A DNA stretch of 64,000 bases from Algibacter sp. L1A34. GTDB taxonomy: Bacteria; Bacteroidota; Bacteroidia; Flavobacteriales; Flavobacteriaceae. Each line of letters begins with the position of its first letter. Positions within the stretch are counted from its first letter, which is position 1. The stretch lies in assembly GCF_009796805.1 (NCBI RefSeq), contig NZ_CP047029.1:3238001-3302000 (forward strand), in the 5' to 3' direction. The translations under genes were made by a program, and so were the position numbers. Of this stretch, positions 36,320 through 45,125 are shown piece after piece. The notes beneath the pieces are model-generated. The model searched no databases, was not told where the DNA came from, and saw nothing but the letters and a program-made list of their open reading frames with translations.

Positions 36320-37149
36320 TGAGCGATATAATGGAAAATATAAAAGCAAAACACGTTTTTAAGAACGAACTTTTTCCTTCGAATGAGGTGATGTTAAATT
36401 TAGAGCATTTAAAGAAGGTTTACCCAACGCCTAAAGGAGATTATGTGGTTTTGGAAGATTTAAACTTACAGATTAGAAAGGAAGAGTTTGTTACCATCAT
36501 TGGCCATTCGGGCTGTGGAAAAACAACCATGCTTTCTATGATTGCGGGATTAAATCCTATTTCTGGTGGTCATATATCTGTTTTAGGAAAACACATAAAA
36601 GGACCAGGACCGGATAGAGGTGTTATTTTTCAGGCGCCTAGTTTAATGCCTTGGATGACCTCTTTACAAAATGTGCTACTTGGTGTTAATAAAGTGTTTC
36701 CGCATGCTACAAAAGCACAAAGGCATGATATTGCTAAGTACTATTTACAGAAAGTAGGGTTGGAGGATGCTTTTGATAAAAAGGCATCAGATTTGTCTCA
36801 AGGTATGCAACAGCGTGTAGGTATTGCTCGTGCCTTCGCTATTAAACCTAAAGTGCTATTGCTAGATGAGCCTTTTGGTATGCTAGATTCTTTAACACGA
36901 GGTGAGTTGCAAGATATTTTAATTGAAATTTGGAATAAAGAAAAAATTACAGCAGTTATGATCACGCACGATGTAGATGAAGCTATCTTTTTAGCAGATC
37001 GTGTGGTTATGATGACGAGTGGCCCTAAGGCGAAAATTGGAGATATTTTGAACATTGATTTTGAGCGCCCAAGAACACGAAAATCGGTGTTAGAGCATGA
37101 TGATTACTACAAATATAGAAAACACTTAATAGACTTTTTAGAACACTAA
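36319..37149 (+). CDS. nrtD: Nitrate-type ABC transporter ATPase 2
   Basis: 276 residues. Walker A GHSGCGKTT, signature LSQGMQQR (normally LSGGQ), Walker B VLLLDEP and an intact switch histidine in MITHDVDEA. It would power the NrtB permease with the preceding ATPase. In the dimer the site built from this subunit's Walker motifs and the other's LSGGM is complete, whereas the reverse site has N for H and LSQGM. Start ATG overlaps the stop of the preceding gene. Confidence 0.87.
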   Translation: MSDIMENIKAKHVFKNELFPSNEVMLNLEHLKKVYPTPKGDYVVLEDLNLQIRKEEFVTIIGHSGCGKTTMLSMIAGLNPISGGHISVLGKHIKGPGPDRGVIFQAPSLMPWMTSLQNVLLGVNKVFPHATKAQRHDIAKYYLQKVGLEDAFDKKASDLSQGMQQRVGIARAFAIKPKVLLLDEPFGMLDSLTRGELQDILIEIWNKEKITAVMITHDVDEAIFLADRVVMMTSGPKAKIGDILNIDFERPRTRKSVLEHDDYYKYRKHLIDFLEH

Positions 37150-37154
37150 AAATG

Positions 37155-37164
37155 AGTATTAATA
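37155..37164. promoter_or_regulatory. Half-site like the nitrate operator, before the porin gene
   Basis: AGTATTAATA matches the core of the palindromes at 31665 and 32782. It is centred about 48 bases upstream of the expected start site of the -7 box at 37200, a position typical for activators. Confidence 0.3.
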
Positions 37165-37199
37165 TGAGATTTATCATAAAGTAAGACTTAACAGTCGCA

Positions 37200-37207
37200 T
37201 ATATTTG
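37200..37207 (+). promoter_or_regulatory. -7 box of the porin gene
   Basis: TATATTTG followed by CC is an exact match to TAnnTTTG, 65 bases before the ATG. The porin may thus be transcribed on its own as well as from the importer promoter. Confidence 0.5.
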
Positions 37208-37272
37208 CCATGATAAATTAAACTTAATGATACTAAATAAAACGAACAATTAACGACTACAAATTTAAAATT

Positions 37273-38529
37273 ATGAAAAAAATTTATTTAACTATAGGCA
37301 TCTTAACCATGATGGTTCAATTTGCTCAAGCACAATTTACATTAGATGGTGAGTTTAGGCCAAGAACAGAATACCGTAATGGTTTTGGAAGTATTATTCC
37401 CGATGCTGCAGATCCAGGTTTTGGTATTTCTACTAGAATTAGATTAAATACAGGTTACTCTACAGAGGCTTATAAGTTTTATGTAAGCTTGCAAGATATT
37501 ATGGTTTGGGGAGAAAACAGACAAATTTTACCATACGATCAAAATAACTCGTTTGCAGTATTTCAAGCTTGGGCAGAAGTGAAATTAGGAGAAGGATTTA
37601 CTACTAAATTAGGACGCCAAGTTATTTCTTATGATGATCAACGTATTTTTGGTGGCTTAGATTGGGCACAACAAGGGCGTAATCATGATGCTGCATTATT
37701 GAAATACAAAAAAGGTAAATTTTTATTAGATGTAGGATTAGCGTTTAGTCAAGATTATTCTAATCCAACAGGGTTTCAATCAACTTCTACAGCATACGGT
37801 ACAACAGGTTTCTTTTCTTATAAAACAATGCAATATGCTTATTTAAAACAATCTTGGGATAGTTTCTCAGGTAGCTTATTGTTATTAAACAATGGTTTCC
37901 AAAAATATGAAGCCGATGGTGTTACTCCAGATGGTGTAAACAGTATTCAAACTTTGGGAACACATTTAGATTATAAAAGTGGTGATTTTGGAGCGGCTTT
38001 AAATGCTTACACGCAAATGGGTGATACTGTTGATGGTGCATATTTATTAGGTCTAGAGCTTACTTATAAAGCATCGGCTAAAGTTGCTTTAGGTGCAGGT
38101 ATGGAGATTATTAGTGGTAACGATACAACAACTTCAGATTCTGAGGCGTTTTTTCCATTATACGGAACAAACCACAAGTTTAATGGTTTTATGGATTATT
38201 TCTACGTAGGGAACCATGCCAATAATGTTGGTTTAGTTGATTTCCACGTAAGTGCTAACTTCAAATTAAACGAAACGTCTAGCTTAATGGTTAAAGCTTT
38301 AAATTTTAGCGGAGAGCAAGAATTAGCTAGTGGAGAGAAATCTTTAGGAACCGAGTTAGATTTAGTGTACTCTAAACAGTTTAAAGGTTATGCTTTAAAA
38401 TTAGGTTACTCGCAAATGTTTGCTAGCGATGGTATGTACGAATTAAAAGGTGTTACAGAATCTGCTGCTGCAGATATGCAAAACTGGGCTTGGGCTATGT
38501 TAGTTATCAAACCTAAGTTTTTAAACTAA
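37273..38529 (+). CDS. Alginate-export-family outer-membrane porin
   Basis: 418 residues. Signal peptide ending in AQAQ at about residue 20, then FTLDGEFRPRTEYRNGFG and repeated amphipathic strands through the final residues. The fold resembles the alginate-export barrel family, also found next to nitrate importers in Bacteroidota. It probably lets nitrate cross the outer membrane for the NrtA-D importer, but anion selectivity is inferred from context. Confidence 0.8.
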   Translation: MKKIYLTIGILTMMVQFAQAQFTLDGEFRPRTEYRNGFGSIIPDAADPGFGISTRIRLNTGYSTEAYKFYVSLQDIMVWGENRQILPYDQNNSFAVFQAWAEVKLGEGFTTKLGRQVISYDDQRIFGGLDWAQQGRNHDAALLKYKKGKFLLDVGLAFSQDYSNPTGFQSTSTAYGTTGFFSYKTMQYAYLKQSWDSFSGSLLLLNNGFQKYEADGVTPDGVNSIQTLGTHLDYKSGDFGAALNAYTQMGDTVDGAYLLGLELTYKASAKVALGAGMEIISGNDTTTSDSEAFFPLYGTNHKFNGFMDYFYVGNHANNVGLVDFHVSANFKLNETSSLMVKALNFSGEQELASGEKSLGTELDLVYSKQFKGYALKLGYSQMFASDGMYELKGVTESAAADMQNWAWAMLVIKPKFLN

Positions 38530-38559
38530 GAGCTTTTAAAATAAAATTGATATTATATG

Positions 38560-38586
38560 AAATCCCGCTTATGGCGGGATTTTTTA
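38560..38586 (+). terminator. Terminator after the porin gene
   Basis: AAATCCCGC (38560-38568) pairs with GCGGGATTT (38574-38582), followed by T residues. Strong and close to the stop codon. Confidence 0.9.
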
Positions 38587-38705
38587 TGTTTAAGAATTAA
38601 GCCTAATCGGAAAAGAACTTACACGCATTGAAAAACGCTGTTAACTCATTCTTGATATTTTGTAGGCTATGATATTTATAAATTCGAATAAGAAAAATAA
38701 ATATT

Positions 38706-39419
38706 ATGAAACAACAATTAAGTATTTCGGTAAAGCAACCATGTTCGGAAGATTATAATCAATTTAAACCTACGGCTTGTGGCGGGTTTTGTAATTCCTG
38801 CGACAAGGAAGTTATAGACTTCAGGAGAATGAGTGATGATAAGTTAAAGGCTTATTTTAAAACCAATAAGGAAAATACCTGTGGCATTTTTGCGACCTCG
38901 CAGTTAAAGACTTATACTTTCGAAGATAAAAAAGGAAGACATACATCGTCTTTTAATTTTCTAAGAGTAGCTAGTGTGGCTTTTATTTCGTTAATTTCTT
39001 TACAAAATATACAGGCGCAACAACTACAACGACCGACGCAAACGGTACAAAAAGTAAGTGCTTTTGATAGTGAAAAGCAAACTGAAACAACTCCTTCTAA
39101 AACTGAATTTTTAAAAGGAACGGTTTCTGATACGTCTAGTCCGTTACCAGGTGTAAATATTATATTAAAAGGTACTACTATTGGTACAAGCACTAATTTT
39201 GATGGTGAGTTTGAGTTTCCTGAAACCTTAAAGGAAGGAGATATTTTGGTTATAAGTTACATTGGTTTCGAAACACAAGAAATCGCCATTAAAAAGAATC
39301 AAAAACCATTAGAGATTGTAATGCGTGATGATGTTTGCATACTTGTTGGTAAAGTAGCAGTAAAAGAGCTTTACGAGTCTAAGCCAAACTTATGGCAAAA
39401 AATAAAAGGTATATTTTAG
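38706..39419 (+). CDS. Membrane protein with N-terminal cysteine motif and CarboxypepD_reg-like domain
   Basis: 237 residues. The N terminus has C13, then C25-x3-C29-x2-C32 (ACGGFCNSC), possibly a metal or heme/iron-sulfur site on the cytoplasmic side. A hydrophobic helix lies near 83 to 104, and a carboxypeptidase-regulatory-like beta-sandwich follows (LPGVNIILKGTTIGTSTNFDGEFEF), the fold found at the N terminus of SusC/TonB-dependent receptors. No receptor barrel is present. The stop codon abuts the ATG of the next gene, so the pair is coupled. Function is unknown. Confidence 0.7.
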   Translation: MKQQLSISVKQPCSEDYNQFKPTACGGFCNSCDKEVIDFRRMSDDKLKAYFKTNKENTCGIFATSQLKTYTFEDKKGRHTSSFNFLRVASVAFISLISLQNIQAQQLQRPTQTVQKVSAFDSEKQTETTPSKTEFLKGTVSDTSSPLPGVNIILKGTTIGTSTNFDGEFEFPETLKEGDILVISYIGFETQEIAIKKNQKPLEIVMRDDVCILVGKVAVKELYESKPNLWQKIKGIF

Positions 39420-40448
39420 ATGAAACGCTTTATATTCATTTTAATAGCCTTTGTCGGTTTTTCGGCAATATCTCAACAGTCAGATTTCAATACTATCGAT
39501 TTTAAAAAAACCGATAGTATTTCTGAGTTGTATAACTATACTGCATTAAAGAATTTGCCAGTTTTAGCACATAATCTCACGTTTCATTTAGATTCTGATG
39601 TCGAAAAATTTAGAGCCATTTACAAATGGGTTTGCCTCAATATAGAAGGCGATTATTGTTTTTATTTGAAAACCACTCGTAAGCGGAAAAAGTTTAAAAA
39701 TGATAGTTTGGATTTTACCAATTGGAATAAGAGTTTACAGAAAAAAGTGTTTAAACAGTTGGTAGACAACCAAAAAACTATTTGTTCAGGTTATGCTTAT
39801 TTAATTAAAGAATTGGCGGCACTATCTGGTATTGAGTGCGAGATTGTAAATGGCTATAGTCGTTCGCCAAGTAGTCAAATTGGTGAACTAGGTGTAGCAA
39901 ATCATTCATGGAATGCGGTGAAGCTGAATAATAAATGGTATTTGGTAGATGCTACTTTAGCGAGTGGTTATTTTAATGTGAATGAAAACCAATTTGTTAA
40001 GAATTATAACGATGGTTATTTTTTAGCCTCACCAGAGCAGTTTTCTAAAAGTCATTTCCCTTTAGATTCAAAGTGGTTATTGTTAGATGATAAACCACGG
40101 GCTGATGAATTTGTTAATGGGCCGATAGTTTATGGAAGTTCTTTTAAATATAATATTTTGCCTATTTTTCCACAGAATCTAAAAAATGAAATTTTAAAAA
40201 ATGATTATGTTGTTTTCAAGTTGAAGGTTTTTGACGAGAATGATATAGAAGAGATAGAGCTTATAATAACCAAAGGAAGTAGTTCTAAAGCAATTAAATT
40301 AGTCGACTATAAATATGAAGATGGTTTACTTGAATTCAAACATCAGTTTAATAAAAAAGGCTCCTTTGATGTTCATCTTAAAAAAGGAAATGATATTCTT
40401 GCTTCTTATAGCGTAATAGTGGAGAAGGAGAAAAAGATTTTGATATAA
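39420..40448 (+). CDS. Secreted transglutaminase-like (cysteine peptidase fold) protein
   Basis: 342 residues, signal peptide ending near FSAISQQ. Transglutaminase-core motifs: KTICSGYAYLIKELA with catalytic cysteine, NHSWNAVKLNNKWYLVDATLASG with histidine and aspartate, giving a complete Cys-His-Asp triad. Such domains act as peptidases, transamidases or peptide scaffolds outside the cell. A C-terminal Ig-like region follows from about 230. It directly follows and is coupled to the cysteine-motif membrane protein. Confidence 0.78.
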   Translation: MKRFIFILIAFVGFSAISQQSDFNTIDFKKTDSISELYNYTALKNLPVLAHNLTFHLDSDVEKFRAIYKWVCLNIEGDYCFYLKTTRKRKKFKNDSLDFTNWNKSLQKKVFKQLVDNQKTICSGYAYLIKELAALSGIECEIVNGYSRSPSSQIGELGVANHSWNAVKLNNKWYLVDATLASGYFNVNENQFVKNYNDGYFLASPEQFSKSHFPLDSKWLLLDDKPRADEFVNGPIVYGSSFKYNILPIFPQNLKNEILKNDYVVFKLKVFDENDIEEIELIITKGSSSKAIKLVDYKYEDGLLEFKHQFNKKGSFDVHLKKGNDILASYSVIVEKEKKILI

Positions 40449-40481
40449 TTTAAGAAAGTATGAGTGCTATTTTGTTTTAAA

Positions 40482-40519
40482 AATCTCGTCTTATTTTTAA
40501 AAACAAATGAGACGAGATT
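40482..40519 (+). terminator. Hairpin after the transglutaminase-like gene
   Basis: AATCTCGTCT (40482-40491) pairs with AGACGAGATT (40510-40519). No T run follows directly, and a perfect palindrome comes seven bases later. Confidence 0.5.
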
Positions 40520-40525
40520 ATTGTA

Positions 40526-40557
40526 AAGCTTGTAAAAAATTAATTTTTTACAAGCTT
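40526..40557. terminator. Perfect 32-base palindrome between convergent genes
   Basis: AAGCTTGTAAAAAATT followed directly by its reverse complement. It has no loop, contains an A run and a T run, and covers the stop codon of the minus-strand NHL-repeat gene, encoding its last few residues. It can act as a bidirectional terminator. Confidence 0.65.
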
Positions 40558-41892
40558 ATAAGTTGTACTTTGGTTTTTGTCATTACTCAACTTAACAAAA
40601 TAAATTCCTTTACTTAAGTTATCCATAGAAGCAGAATAAATATCACTATTTACAGTTACTTTATTTACAACTTGCCCAGTTGAATTTAGGATAGAAATTT
40701 CAGAGATGTTCTCTTTAGATTCTATAGTCAGTTTTTGGTCTCCAGAAATAGGGTTAGGATAAAAGCTAATTATATTTTTAGAGAAGTTATTGACACTTAA
40801 AGAAGATGATGCTAATTTTCTAATTCGGTGATTATTGTAATCCGCAAAGATTACATTTCCAGAATTATCAATAGCAATACCTGTTGGTTTATTTAACAAA
40901 GTAGCTGTGCCTATTTGTCCATCTCCATTATATCCTCCACCAGAATAACCAGTAGTGCCAGTTCCAACAATAGTATTAATAATACCATCTGTTCCAATTT
41001 TTCTAACTCTATGATTATCTCTGTCAACAACATATATATTTCCGGTTGCATCTAATGCAATTCCATTGGGGTCATTGAATTCTGCATCTGTAGCTTGTCC
41101 TCCGTCTCCACTAAAAGCATTAAAACCTCCTTTGCCTGCAACAGTAGTAATAATACCGCTGGTGCTTATTTTTCTAATTCGATCGTTGCTTCTGTCTGAA
41201 AAATAGACATTTCCATCGGCGTCGACAGCTATGCCATCAGGGCTTTTTAATTTTGCGGCAGTGGCTAGACCGTTATCTCCAGAAAATCCACTATCACCGG
41301 TTCCGGCATAAGTAGATATAACTCCACTTGTATTAATTTTTCTTATTTTATGGTTGTACCAATCAGAAATATAAATATTTCCAGTAGCATCAACAGCAAC
41401 ATCCGTAGGGGTGTCTAAGTTAGCAGCAGTAGCTTGACCACCATCACCACTATCACCATCAGTACCATTACCTGCAACAGTAGTTATAATGCCGTTAGTA
41501 GCCACTTTTCTAATTCTATGATTATTTCTATCGGATATATATAAATTGCCATTAGCATCTACTCCTAATCCTGAAGGGAAGTCTAGTTTTGCCACATTAG
41601 CTGGGCCTCCATCACCATCAAAACTACAATTACCAACAACACCCGCTACTGTTGTTATTGTTCCATCTGTAGCTATCTTTCTAACAACACAATTAGTGAT
41701 TTCTGAAAAATAAATATTTCCAGAATTATCAATCACAACATCTGAAGGAAAGTTTGTAACAGCAGAAGTAGCAGGACCTCCATCACCACTATAACCTTGA
41801 CTACCATCACCGGCAATAGTTGACACATTTCCATATTGAGAAAAGGAAAGTTGGAAGCATAAAAACAATAAAAAAGCGTATTTTTTTTTCAT
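40540..41892 (-). CDS. T9SS-secreted NHL-repeat beta-propeller protein
   Basis: 450 residues. Signal peptide (YAFLLFLCFQLSFSQ), then about six NHL repeats of about 55 residues with the form TTVAGNGTDGDSGDGG, A-x-LDTPTDVAVDATGNIYISD and NHKIRKI. They form a propeller for protein or glycan binding. The last 80 residues are a T9SS type A sorting domain (FYPNPISGDQ to YKLVKN). Function beyond surface binding is not known. The repeats differ at DNA level, so they are old. Confidence 0.85.
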   Translation of the reverse strand: MKKKYAFLLFLCFQLSFSQYGNVSTIAGDGSQGYSGDGGPATSAVTNFPSDVVIDNSGNIYFSEITNCVVRKIATDGTITTVAGVVGNCSFDGDGGPANVAKLDFPSGLGVDANGNLYISDRNNHRIRKVATNGIITTVAGNGTDGDSGDGGQATAANLDTPTDVAVDATGNIYISDWYNHKIRKINTSGVISTYAGTGDSGFSGDNGLATAAKLKSPDGIAVDADGNVYFSDRSNDRIRKISTSGIITTVAGKGGFNAFSGDGGQATDAEFNDPNGIALDATGNIYVVDRDNHRVRKIGTDGIINTIVGTGTTGYSGGGYNGDGQIGTATLLNKPTGIAIDNSGNVIFADYNNHRIRKLASSSLSVNNFSKNIISFYPNPISGDQKLTIESKENISEISILNSTGQVVNKVTVNSDIYSASMDNLSKGIYFVKLSNDKNQSTTYKLVKN

Positions 41893-42094
41893 AAATGTAG
41901 GTTTTAAATGAAAACAAATATCTAATTAATATTGTTAAAAAAAAATTAGTTATTAAAATAACCTTATTAAAACAATGTAAAAGTTTACTTTTTTTACCAT
42001 TTAACGATAAAAATGTTATTGATGTCTAATATTTACCTGTTTATTAAATGTTGCGATGAACTCATTTATAGGTGTTTAAAAAAAGGAGTTTCTG

Positions 42095-42202
42095 TTTTTT
42101 TAGTTTAAGTAGTTATTATAGTAAATCTAAAACGGGACCAGTAATTATTTTTTAGTTTAGTAGTTGTTTCAATTAAATTAGCAAATCTAAAGTAGGAATA
42201 CT
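42095..42202. repeat. Two imperfect tandem copies of about 54 bases
   Basis: Each copy begins TTTTTTAGTTTA (42095 and 42148), continues GTAGTT, and ends with AAATCTAAA plus a short GGGA/AGGA block. The rest of 41893-42239 is AT-rich with no gene seen. Confidence 0.4.
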
Positions 42203-42239
42203 GTTGTATATTTTAAAACGGAATAGTAATATTGAATTA

Positions 42240-42518
42240 ATGAAAAGAATATTAAAAAAAATAATTTGGTTAATACTATACTTGGCATTCAATATTGTTT
42301 TGTTTTTTATTGAAATAAATCTTTTCTTCAAGAAGAATAATACTAGTTACAGCAGCAATAGTGCTATTAATTCATTGGATGATTTTTTTGCTTTATCTCA
42401 TGCTTCTTTTAATGTCCTTGGAGAATTAGCAATAGTTGGTTTTTCATTTGTAGCTATGGGTATAACTTTGGTTGCTTTTTTTACCACTTCACGTTTATTT
42501 TCTAAAACCAAAATATAA
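42240..42518 (+). CDS. Small two-helix membrane protein, unknown
   Basis: 92 residues from ATG 42240; a longer TTG frame starts at 42204 but the ATG opens the natural MKRILKKIIWLILY helix. Two hydrophobic helices (about 6-24 and 58-80) flank a polar loop rich in asparagine and serine. No family recognised. It lies between two minus-strand T9SS genes and has no clear terminator or partner. Confidence 0.5.
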   Translation: MKRILKKIIWLILYLAFNIVLFFIEINLFFKKNNTSYSSNSAINSLDDFFALSHASFNVLGELAIVGFSFVAMGITLVAFFTTSRLFSKTKI

Positions 42519-42640
42519 AACGAGTAAGAAGAAGTTTTTATTTAGTTTGTTAGCCGCTTTCTCTATAGTAAGTATACTAAAATTGATTGTTTATATCTGA
42601 ACTTTGCCTTAGTAATAAATTTATTAAACTATTATCAAAA

Positions 42641-44629
42641 CTACTGCTTTATAAATTTAGCAAAACTACTATTACCCTGGCTATCATTAACTTTTAATAA
42701 GTAAATTCCCGTATTTAGTTTTGAAACATTTAAATCATCTTCATCTCCCGAAAACTGTAACAATGCTTTACCTGTGATATCATAAACGAATAGGGAAACA
42801 AATTCTTCAGATATTTTAAATGAATTTTTTACTGGATTAGGATATATCTTAATTGTTGCATTAGCAATTTCGTGAAAGTCTTTTGTTGAAAGATTTTCAT
42901 TTTCTCCTACTAAAAAAGCACCTAAAGGACGCTGATAAACAGATGCGGGAGCATTGTTTGTAAATTGTTGATTTAAAAATTCTAATATTTCAACTTCGTC
43001 ATCCGGGGTTGTTCCGTCTGTAGAAGTTGTATTTGAAAAAGTTACAGATCCGCCTGCATCAGTAATTCTTTTTGCAAATCTATAGGCTTGTTCTCCATCA
43101 AACATTAAATCAGATCTTTCACTAGACCATGTTGCTCGTATAGGTAAAAACAAATGCTTTAATGTTTTTTTACTTGACTTATACACAGATGTTGATGATT
43201 CTTCAATGTCTGTTACCGTAAACTCTTCGTAAGCCCAAGAATTAGGCGGTGCTCCTTGACCTAAAGGAGTAATATGCCCCGCTGTAAAGTCTGACCAAGG
43301 ATTTGTTGCTGTCATCTTTATAATCGCGTAATCTCTTTCATCAATATCATCGACACCATCTGTATCTACCAATATTAGCTCTCCATCTTCGTCTACAAAA
43401 GAATCCTTATCAATATTAGTTGTTATAGTAGCATTAGGTGCTGCATTACGAACCATTCGCACAAATTCTGCTCTTTGAGCAGTCGTGTTTTCAGGATCTG
43501 AATCTCCAAGACTGGAATTGACGTTATAGCTTCCAAAAGCATCTAACCAATATCCATCAACACCTAAGTCAGTAAAACGTTTTATATAACCTTCACATAA
43601 ATTAACCCATGCTGCATGACCATCACCAGAAAAATAAGTGTCTACGTAATTATTCCAAGCTACTGCTCCTTCCGCTGTAGCTCTATCTCCAGGACTTAAA
43701 GTATTTAAATATAAAATTACTTTTTTACTCTTATTTTTTAATATGTTAATAACGTCAATAATAATTTGTTCGTTAGCTAAACTAGGCACAAATTCTTCAT
43801 CAATAATGGAATTTGGAACTCCCATCACAGCATCTACATTAAGGTTTGTTCTTAAAGTCCATAGTTGAGAGTTCGCATTATTGGTAGCATTGGTAATTAC
43901 ATGTCCCATTGTTGGGTAGTTATTTGCCATTTCTTGTGCTCCCGCAATATAATCATAGGCTTTTCCTCCATCTGCAATAGGAGCCACATATTGATCTAAA
44001 TCTTCACCTCCTCTTACGTAAAAACGACCTCCCCATGATCCTTTAAGTACGTCTACAAGAGGTTTTTGTTCCATTGAACCATATATTTGATCTATATAGT
44101 AAGTGATCTCAGATGTTGATACTTGTCCATTTCCATAACCAATATGCATTTGGTTGTAACCACCGTCTAAAAACCCACCTGCAGGTAAATCTCCTGGATT
44201 AAAAATAAAAGAAAATTGTTCCCATTCTTGTCCTTTTGTAAATTTTAATGTGATTTGCTTAAAATCTCCTGTAGTTGTATTTGTTAAATACAAACGGATA
44301 CGATTTACAGCTGATACATCTGCTGTTGGAATATCTATATATGCTTTTAAACTTATTGTATATAATGCATCAGAAACAATATTCTGAGGTATTTCGAAAT
44401 ACAAAAAACCTCGAGTTACATTTGATTTTCTTTTAAACTTAGAGCTGACTGTATTTGTATTTAATCCGCCTGTATTGGGGTTGGGTTGATTTAAAGTAAA
44501 AGTACCGTCTAAAGTGTTTGTAAATATAATGTTCTCTGTTTGTGACTCATTTTCATACCAGAGAGATTGCGCCTGTATTTTACTTCCAAATAAAAGAAGT
44601 GAACTAAAAATTAGTAATTTTAATTTCAT
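42641..44629 (-). CDS. T9SS-secreted putative glycoside-hydrolase-like protein
   Basis: 662 residues. Signal peptide (LLIFSSLLLFGSKIQAQ). Residues 25 to 190 look like a jelly-roll carbohydrate-binding domain (RGFLYFEIPQNIVSDALYTISLKAYID). Residues 200 to 560 have a barrel-like pattern with KKVILYLNT, FTDLGVDGYWLDAFGSY and ITTNID, where the aspartates of GYWLDAF could be catalytic as in GH29-like or related barrels. The last 75 residues are a T9SS type A domain (IYPNPVKNSF to FAKFIKQ). Substrate unknown; a marine polysaccharide is plausible. No sugar-uptake genes are next to it, so it is not in an obvious PUL. Confidence 0.68.
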   Translation of the reverse strand: MKLKLLIFSSLLLFGSKIQAQSLWYENESQTENIIFTNTLDGTFTLNQPNPNTGGLNTNTVSSKFKRKSNVTRGFLYFEIPQNIVSDALYTISLKAYIDIPTADVSAVNRIRLYLTNTTTGDFKQITLKFTKGQEWEQFSFIFNPGDLPAGGFLDGGYNQMHIGYGNGQVSTSEITYYIDQIYGSMEQKPLVDVLKGSWGGRFYVRGGEDLDQYVAPIADGGKAYDYIAGAQEMANNYPTMGHVITNATNNANSQLWTLRTNLNVDAVMGVPNSIIDEEFVPSLANEQIIIDVINILKNKSKKVILYLNTLSPGDRATAEGAVAWNNYVDTYFSGDGHAAWVNLCEGYIKRFTDLGVDGYWLDAFGSYNVNSSLGDSDPENTTAQRAEFVRMVRNAAPNATITTNIDKDSFVDEDGELILVDTDGVDDIDERDYAIIKMTATNPWSDFTAGHITPLGQGAPPNSWAYEEFTVTDIEESSTSVYKSSKKTLKHLFLPIRATWSSERSDLMFDGEQAYRFAKRITDAGGSVTFSNTTSTDGTTPDDEVEILEFLNQQFTNNAPASVYQRPLGAFLVGENENLSTKDFHEIANATIKIYPNPVKNSFKISEEFVSLFVYDITGKALLQFSGDEDDLNVSKLNTGIYLLKVNDSQGNSSFAKFIKQ

Positions 44630-44710
44630 TGGGGTTTTGTTTTTTTTATTAAAACACTTGCAATGTAGTATTTTTCATGAATTATCACCGTTAAAGCGTG
44701 TTTTTTTTGC

Positions 44711-44938
44711 CTATTTTCTATGTTTGACGTTCTGTTTAAATTTATAACCTTTTTCTTTTAAAATTTTATTTTCAATAATTATATGTCTGTAAGTGTTTTG
44801 CTTTTCCGTTGGAATATTTTGTGAAAAAACCTCAAACAAAAGATTACCTGTTTTAAACCCTGCAAGAGTTGGATTAATTCCATTTTGCTTTATAGTATAA
44901 ACTTTAAAGTCCTTTTTGTTAGAAAAATTTTCTATCAA
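44711..44938 (-). CDS. Possible small protein or gene fragment, unknown
   Basis: 75 codons, charged and of natural composition (KDFKVYTIKQNGINPT, TEKQNTYRHIIIENKILKEKG). No family recognised. Its start region overlaps the TPR fragment on the other strand by 23 bases, which suggests that one or both are remnants of rearranged genes. Confidence 0.25.
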   Translation of the reverse strand: MIENFSNKKDFKVYTIKQNGINPTLAGFKTGNLLFEVFSQNIPTEKQNTYRHIIIENKILKEKGYKFKQNVKHRK

Positions 44939-45125
44939 ATATACGCTAGAAAACTACGATCTAAATATAGAATATTATCCAAATAGCTCAAAAGTTTATA
45001 AAGATTTAGCAGACTTTTATCTATTGCAGGAAGATACTATTGCAGCTAAGGAATATTATGCTAAAACCCTCGAATTGGATGATAATTCTGTAGTTGATAA
45101 AATACTAAGAAAATTAGAGAATTAA
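44916..45125 (+). pseudogene. Orphan C-terminal TPR fragment
   Basis: Encodes NIEYYPNSSKVYKDLADFYLLQEDTIAAKEYYAKTLEL and a short tail, the pattern found at the C terminus of several flavobacterial serine hydrolases and esterases that end in a TPR. The frame has no ATG start (TTG only) and a stop lies just upstream, so the catalytic part has been lost. Best read as debris. Confidence 0.55.

Noticed and set aside
40540-41892. Regularly spaced repeats that might be taken for a CRISPR-like array
   Set aside because: The repeats are in-frame NHL protein repeats that differ in DNA sequence, inside one open frame with signal peptide and T9SS domain.
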